Assembly: GCA_026395935.1 (NCBI GenBank)
Contig: JAPLXT010000088.1
Location: 1-7,955 of the forward strand
Origin: Candidatus Nomurabacteria bacterium
GTDB taxonomy: Bacteria; Patescibacteriota; Minisyncoccia; Phycocordibacterales; UBA9973
Length of the DNA stretch: 7,955 bases
Direction: 5' to 3'
Shown here: piece by piece, positions 5,121 through 7,955 of the stretch
Layout of the letters: each line of letters opens with the position of its first letter
How positions within the stretch are numbered: the first letter of the stretch is position 1
The notes under the pieces: generated by a model
What the model was told of the DNA's origin: nothing
Databases searched by the model: none
Seen by the model: the letters and a program-made list of their open reading frames with translations, nothing else
Program-made: the position numbers and the translations under genes

Positions 5121-6473
5121 ATGCGGAATAAAATAAAAAAATATTTAAATATGTTTAAAAATTTTAATTTATTTAAAAAAATAAAGAATATTTTTAATTA
5201 TCAAATTGTAAAAATATTTTTTATAAGTTTTTTAACAATTTTAATTACAATTGCTATTCTATTTGCTATTTTTTGGCACTATAGGACAAGGGTTTTTAAT
5301 TATATTGCAAACAATTATATAACAAACGGAGAGATTTCTAAAAAGGAACCAGTTTTTATAGAGAAAATTGCAGAAGCACCAATTGTACCAACGATACCAG
5401 AAGAAAAGAAAGTAGAAGTTGATACAGTTATTACTGCGGTGAAGAAGGCGAAGCCCGCTGTTGTTTCTATTGTTGTAAGCAAAGAAGTTCCTCAATATTC
5501 TGTATCTTATAAGGATGAGAGCGTTACAGATCAATTTGGTAATACTATTCCTGATTTATTTTTAACAACGCCAGTATATACGCCAAACGGCACCAAAAAG
5601 CAGGAGCTCGGTAGTGGCTCTGGTTTTCTTATATCATCGGATGGTTTGATTGTTACAAATCGCCATGTTGTAGATACAACTGACGCTATTTACACTGTTT
5701 TATTAAACAATGGCAAGGAATATACTGCGACGGTTTTGGCTCGTGATAGTGTGCTCGATGTAGCTATTATAAAAATTAATGCCACCAATCTTCCATATTT
5801 ACAATTTGCAGATTCTGATAAGCTTGAGGTTGGAGAAAGTGTGGTTGCTATTGGTAATGCACTTGGTGAATTTAAGAATACTGTTTCTACTGGTGTTGTC
5901 TCAGGTCTTTCTCGTAGTTTATCTGCATCTGGTGGTAGTGGTTATCAAGAATTTCTTTATAAAGTTATTCAGACAGATGCCGCCATTAATCCAGGGAACT
6001 CGGGTGGGCCTCTGCTTAATCTGAAGGGTGAGGTGGTTGGTATAAATGTAGCACTCGCTCAAGGTTCCTCTAATGTTGGATTTTCTTTACCTATCAACAG
6101 TGTGAAGAGTGTTATAGATCAAGTGAAGAAGACTGGGAAAATTTCTCGTCCATATGTAGGAATCAGGTATGTGAAAGTAACGGGAGATTTAAAAACCAAA
6201 TTAAATTTGTCGGTTGATTATGGAGTGTTGGTTGCTAAAGGAGCAACGGCGAGTGACGTAGCAGTTATACCCGGATCTCCAGCTGAGAAGGCCGGCATTG
6301 TAGAGAATGATATTATTCTCTCTATTAATGGTGTACTTCTCAACCAAGACAATGATTTTATGTCTATTATTCGCGATAAAAAAATAGGTGAAACTTTGAA
6401 GCTTAAGATTCTTTCAAATGGAGTAGAGAAAATTGTAAATGTTAAGCTTGAAGCTGCAGCGGACGGGCAATAG
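5121..6473 (+). CDS. htrA: Membrane-anchored HtrA/DegP-type serine protease with one PDZ domain
   Basis: This is a surface quality-control protease that cleaves misfolded or regulatory envelope proteins. Of its 450 residues, the first 31 are basic and cytosolic. Residues 32-52 form one membrane helix without a signal peptidase site, so the enzyme is an outward-facing anchored protein. A linker rich in Glu, Pro and Lys (about 72-110) precedes the trypsin-like domain. The catalytic triad is complete: His182 in TNRHVV, Asp213 in VLDVAIIKI and Ser294 in NPGNSGGPL. A PDZ domain follows at about 343-445, with YGVLV as the carboxylate-binding strand and GSPAEKAGIVENDIILSING as its core. The single PDZ and N-terminal anchor resemble DegS or Gram-positive HtrA rather than two-PDZ DegP. 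The first 40 codons are very rich in A/T (Lys, Asn, Phe, Ile). It ends in TAG, 35 bases before the MazG-like gene, with no terminator between. Confidence 0.96.
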   Translation: MRNKIKKYLNMFKNFNLFKKIKNIFNYQIVKIFFISFLTILITIAILFAIFWHYRTRVFNYIANNYITNGEISKKEPVFIEKIAEAPIVPTIPEEKKVEVDTVITAVKKAKPAVVSIVVSKEVPQYSVSYKDESVTDQFGNTIPDLFLTTPVYTPNGTKKQELGSGSGFLISSDGLIVTNRHVVDTTDAIYTVLLNNGKEYTATVLARDSVLDVAIIKINATNLPYLQFADSDKLEVGESVVAIGNALGEFKNTVSTGVVSGLSRSLSASGGSGYQEFLYKVIQTDAAINPGNSGGPLLNLKGEVVGINVALAQGSSNVGFSLPINSVKSVIDQVKKTGKISRPYVGIRYVKVTGDLKTKLNLSVDYGVLVAKGATASDVAVIPGSPAEKAGIVENDIILSINGVLLNQDNDFMSIIRDKKIGETLKLKILSNGVEKIVNVKLEAAADGQ

Positions 6474-6491
6474 TCGCATTTTTTTTATAAA

Positions 6492-6502
6492 TATAATACA
6501 AT
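6492..6502 (+). promoter_or_regulatory. -10 region of a leaderless MazG-like gene mRNA
   Basis: TATAAT (6492-6497) overlaps TACAAT (6497-6502, 5 of 6 to consensus). Their ends lie 11 and 6 bases before the ATG at 6509. Either box would start transcription between about 6504 and 6509, again leaving almost no leader. A T-rich run (6479-6486) sits just upstream; no clear -35 is seen. Confidence 0.5.
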
Positions 6503-6508
6503 AGACGT

Positions 6509-6838
6509 ATGGTAGATTTAAAAGAATTACAAAAAGAGGTAATGAGAAATAAAATAGAGCATGGTTTTAATACCACTGATGTTGCTTTAGAATTTTGTCG
6601 AGCATATGAAGAGATGTCAGAAGCTTTTTCTAAATTTAATAAGAATCAAAAAGGAGTAGCAGAAGAGTTTGCTGATGTGGCTGTTTTTCTTTTAGGGATG
6701 TGTGAAATACTAGGATATGATTTGGAGAAAGAATTAGTTGAAAAGATTGAAAAAAATAAACATCGTAAATATATAGAAACTAAATCACCAGATGGTAAGA
6801 TTATACATATAAGAGTAAAAACTGATATAGATCCATAA
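6509..6838 (+). CDS. MazG-like all-alpha nucleotide pyrophosphohydrolase
   Basis: This is a small cytosolic enzyme of the all-alpha NTP-pyrophosphatase superfamily (MazG, dUTPase type 2, dCTPase), which hydrolyses (d)NTPs to (d)NMPs and pyrophosphate with Mg2+. The 109 residues form four predicted helices. They carry the metal-binding pattern EExxE at 34-38 (EEMSE) and EExxD at 52-56 (EEFAD), followed by the hydrophobic helix VAVFLLGMCEILGYDLE and a basic KNKHRKY. The single-domain length fits the MazG-like/dCTPase group rather than the two-domain MazG of E. coli. Substrate cannot be read from the motifs. Its convergent neighbours are a possible dCMP-acting thymidylate synthase homologue and DHFR, so dCTP or dUTP is an attractive guess but only inference. 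It ends in TAA inside the left arm of a shared terminator. Confidence 0.88.
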   Translation: MVDLKELQKEVMRNKIEHGFNTTDVALEFCRAYEEMSEAFSKFNKNQKGVAEEFADVAVFLLGMCEILGYDLEKELVEKIEKNKHRKYIETKSPDGKIIHIRVKTDIDP

Positions 6839-6875
6839 AAATAGCCCCGTCTTCTAAAGAAGACGTGGCTATTTT
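6838..6875. terminator. Bidirectional terminator between the MazG-like gene and folA
   Basis: AAAATAGCC (6838-6846) pairs with GGCTATTTT (6867-6875). Inside, CGTCTTC (6848-6854) pairs with GAAGACG (6859-6865) around a TAAA loop. That makes 16 bp with one C/T mismatch (6847/6866). A T-rich tract follows on the plus strand (6878-6888) and A/T pairs flank the other side, so it can serve both convergent genes. The left arm begins on the last base of the MazG-like stop codon, and the folA stop is 6 bases beyond the right arm. Confidence 0.92.
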
Positions 6876-6881
6876 AGTTTT

Positions 6882-7406
6882 TTATTTTCTTTCGTATATT
6901 ACAAACTCTAAATCATATTTATTTAATTCATCTTTAGGGTAAGATGTGCTTTTTGTTTTGTTCCACTTGGTCATATCGATAGTAGGGAAGTAAGTATCAG
7001 CATCAGGGAATGAAACTTCTACATGTGTGATATATAACCTATCGGCTTTATCAATGAATAGCTTATATATTTGCCCTCCACCAATAATAAAGATTTCTTC
7101 ATCTTTTTCAGTAGTATTTTTGAGTAATTCATTTAATTCATCTAGGGAATAAGCTATTTCTATTCCTTCTCTTTTAAACTCTTTATCTAAAGTCAAAATT
7201 ATATTTCTTCTTTTAGGAAGTGGTCGTCCTGCTGTCCCATCTGCTGCAACTCCGAGTGATTCGAAAGTTCTCTGGCCCATTATGACAGGGTGCCCCGAAG
7301 TTGTCTCGCGGAAGTGCTTCATATCCGCTGGCAAATCCCAAAGCAATGTATTTGCTTTGCCTATTTCGTTATTATTTCCTATGGCTGAAATTATAGATAA
7401 TATCAT
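6882..7406 (-). CDS. folA: Dihydrofolate reductase
   Basis: This enzyme reduces dihydrofolate to tetrahydrofolate with NADPH in the cytosol, recycling the dihydrofolate made by thymidylate synthase. The 174 residues contain the full fold. The Met20-type loop IGKANTLLWDLPADMKHF includes Trp23 and the catalytic acid Asp28 (E. coli Asp27). HPVIMGQRTFESLG (39-52) and GRPLPKRRNIILT bind NADPH. IIGGGQIY (107-114) and DRLYITHVE complete the core. Two differences from E. coli are visible: the NADPH-contact pair Arg44-His45 reads Gln45-Arg46, and about eight extra residues (GVAADGTA) lie between TFES and GRPLP. The gene follows the thymidylate-synthase-family gene by 3 bases on the same strand, so the pair is probably one transcript, ending at the 6838-6875 terminator. 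There is no Shine-Dalgarno; a TATAAT 10 bases upstream, inside the preceding gene, may add a leaderless transcript. Confidence 0.96.
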   Translation of the reverse strand: MILSIISAIGNNNEIGKANTLLWDLPADMKHFRETTSGHPVIMGQRTFESLGVAADGTAGRPLPKRRNIILTLDKEFKREGIEIAYSLDELNELLKNTTEKDEEIFIIGGGQIYKLFIDKADRLYITHVEVSFPDADTYFPTIDMTKWNKTKSTSYPKDELNKYDLEFVIYERK

Positions 7407-7409
7407 AGA

Positions 7410-7955
7410 TTATTTTATTATATCAAGTCCTAATATTGGTTCATCTGGTGTGTAGAAGGGGGCAAAAGACTGGTATATATCATTTACTAATGTTTCATCT
7501 TTATTGTATGCACGATCGTAAATGTTAGGAGGGAATATTGGGAAGATATTAGGATGATTATTTTCTCTCTTTATCAATTCTAATGCTCCTTCATAATGGT
7601 TATCATATATGTGAGCGTTAGAAATAGTATGTGTATAAATTCCTGGTTTTACTCCCATTTTTTGAGCGAGTGCACACATGAGAAGAGAGAAACCAAAAGT
7701 ATCAAATGGGCACCCAAGCATCATATCATTTGAGCGAACTATATTGTGAAGATGAAGTCTGCCACCTATAATATTTACAGTAAAAGCAAATGGGCAGGGC
7801 GCATTCTTTTTGTAAGTTGCTTTTAATCCTTTTCCATATAGTCCATCATCAGCAGGATCCCAAGTTATGACTACTCCTTGTCGTGAGTGTGGTTCTTCTG
7901 TTAAATGTTTTATTAATTGATCGAGTTGGTCTCTCCCGAAATGATTCCTCCATCT
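7410..7955 (-). CDS. thyA: Thymidylate synthase family protein, partial (possible dCMP methylase or hydroxymethylase)
   Basis: The gene runs off the right edge: the frame is open from 7955, and the ATG at 7724 is internal. The 181 visible residues align with E. coli ThyA from about residue 98, gap-free from the nucleophile region on. Nucleophile Cys is in NAPCPF (codon 7796-7794, E. coli Cys146). RSND holds the phosphate-binding Arg166/Ser167 equivalents, and AHIYDNH holds His207 and Tyr209. The family moves a one-carbon unit from methylene-tetrahydrofolate to C5 of a pyrimidine nucleotide. Key differences: LGCPFD places Asp (codon 7703-7701) where ThyA has Asn177; His147 is Pro; Arg127 is Gln. 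Asp at 177 is the state in T4 dCMP hydroxymethylase, which acts on dCMP. Family is certain; substrate (dUMP or dCMP) is open. It is followed 3 bases later by folA, which fits a reaction producing dihydrofolate. Confidence 0.9.
   Translation of the reverse strand, partial: RWRNHFGRDQLDQLIKHLTEEPHSRQGVVITWDPADDGLYGKGLKATYKKNAPCPFAFTVNIIGGRLHLHNIVRSNDMMLGCPFDTFGFSLLMCALAQKMGVKPGIYTHTISNAHIYDNHYEGALELIKRENNHPNIFPIFPPNIYDRAYNKDETLVNDIYQSFAPFYTPDEPILGLDIIK
7417..7422 (-). promoter_or_regulatory. Possible internal -10 box before folA
   Basis: On the minus strand TATAAT (7422-7417) lies inside the last codons of the thymidylate-synthase-family gene (Asp-Ile-Ile-Lys), 10 bases before the folA ATG at 7406. 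The geometry matches the four plus-strand leaderless genes. But the bases are also explained by coding, and no -35 is seen, so this could be chance. Confidence 0.3.

Noticed and set aside
5779..6024. 81-aa plus-strand open frame inside htrA
   Set aside because: It is a frame-shifted shadow of the protease domain; htrA is complete with an intact catalytic triad across this stretch.
7410..7724. ATG at 7724 as the start of a 104-aa protein
   Set aside because: The frame is open all the way to 7955, and the upstream 77 codons hold conserved thymidylate synthase sequence including the nucleophile Cys; the ATG is an internal Met after RSND.
1..7955. Reassigned UGA codon (as in Gracilibacteria or SR1), because none of the 12 stops is TGA
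   Set aside because: The large genes have full family length with no in-frame TGA, and Gly and Trp are encoded by GGN and TGG. TGA is simply not used as a stop here, which is unremarkable in AT-rich DNA.

Overview
The window looks like a piece of a small, AT-rich bacterial genome. The best guess is a member of the Candidate Phyla Radiation (Patescibacteria/Parcubacteria). This is inferred from gene style and composition: short family versions, very short intergenic gaps, almost no Shine-Dalgarno sequences, a lone PduO-type adenosyltransferase, and all 12 stop codons TAA or TAG. No rRNA or tRNA gene is present to settle taxonomy.

Layout. Positions 1-1575 (+) hold the oxidative pentose phosphate pair: the C-terminal end of 6-phosphogluconate dehydrogenase (gnd, cut by the window edge) and then glucose-6-phosphate dehydrogenase (zwf). 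A long imperfect palindrome with a GC-rich core (1583-1658) fills the gap to a two-gene unit. That unit is a short cupin followed one base later by a class 2-type dihydroorotate dehydrogenase (pyrD), which has a class 1-like catalytic Cys and several changed orotate-contact positions. A strong hairpin (3116-3139) separates this unit from two small unrecognised minus-strand genes (3162-3733). Those are led by a good -35/-10 promoter.

From 3847 the plus strand carries an ATP:cob(I)alamin adenosyltransferase, a CPBP-family membrane protease, a membrane-anchored HtrA-type serine protease with one PDZ domain, and a MazG-fold nucleotide pyrophosphohydrolase. Each of these four has a perfect TATAAT only 8-11 bases before its ATG and no ribosome binding site. 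That is the geometry of leaderless transcripts.

A bidirectional terminator (6838-6875) separates the MazG-like gene from a convergent minus-strand pair: a thymidylate-synthase-family gene (5' part beyond the window edge) and, 3 bases later, dihydrofolate reductase (folA). The thymidylate-synthase-family protein aligns without gaps to E. coli ThyA over the active site, but it has Asp where ThyA has Asn177. That is the known switch residue of T4 dCMP hydroxymethylase. It may therefore act on dCMP rather than dUMP, next to a DHFR that could recycle dihydrofolate and a MazG-fold enzyme that could supply dNMP. This possible dCMP-(hydroxy)methylating module is the most interesting item in the window.

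Together the genes cover NADPH and pentose supply, pyrimidine and thymidylate/folate metabolism, cobalamin activation and envelope proteolysis. Apart from gnd-zwf, cupin-pyrD and thyA-like-folA, the order looks like independent single-gene units rather than one pathway.
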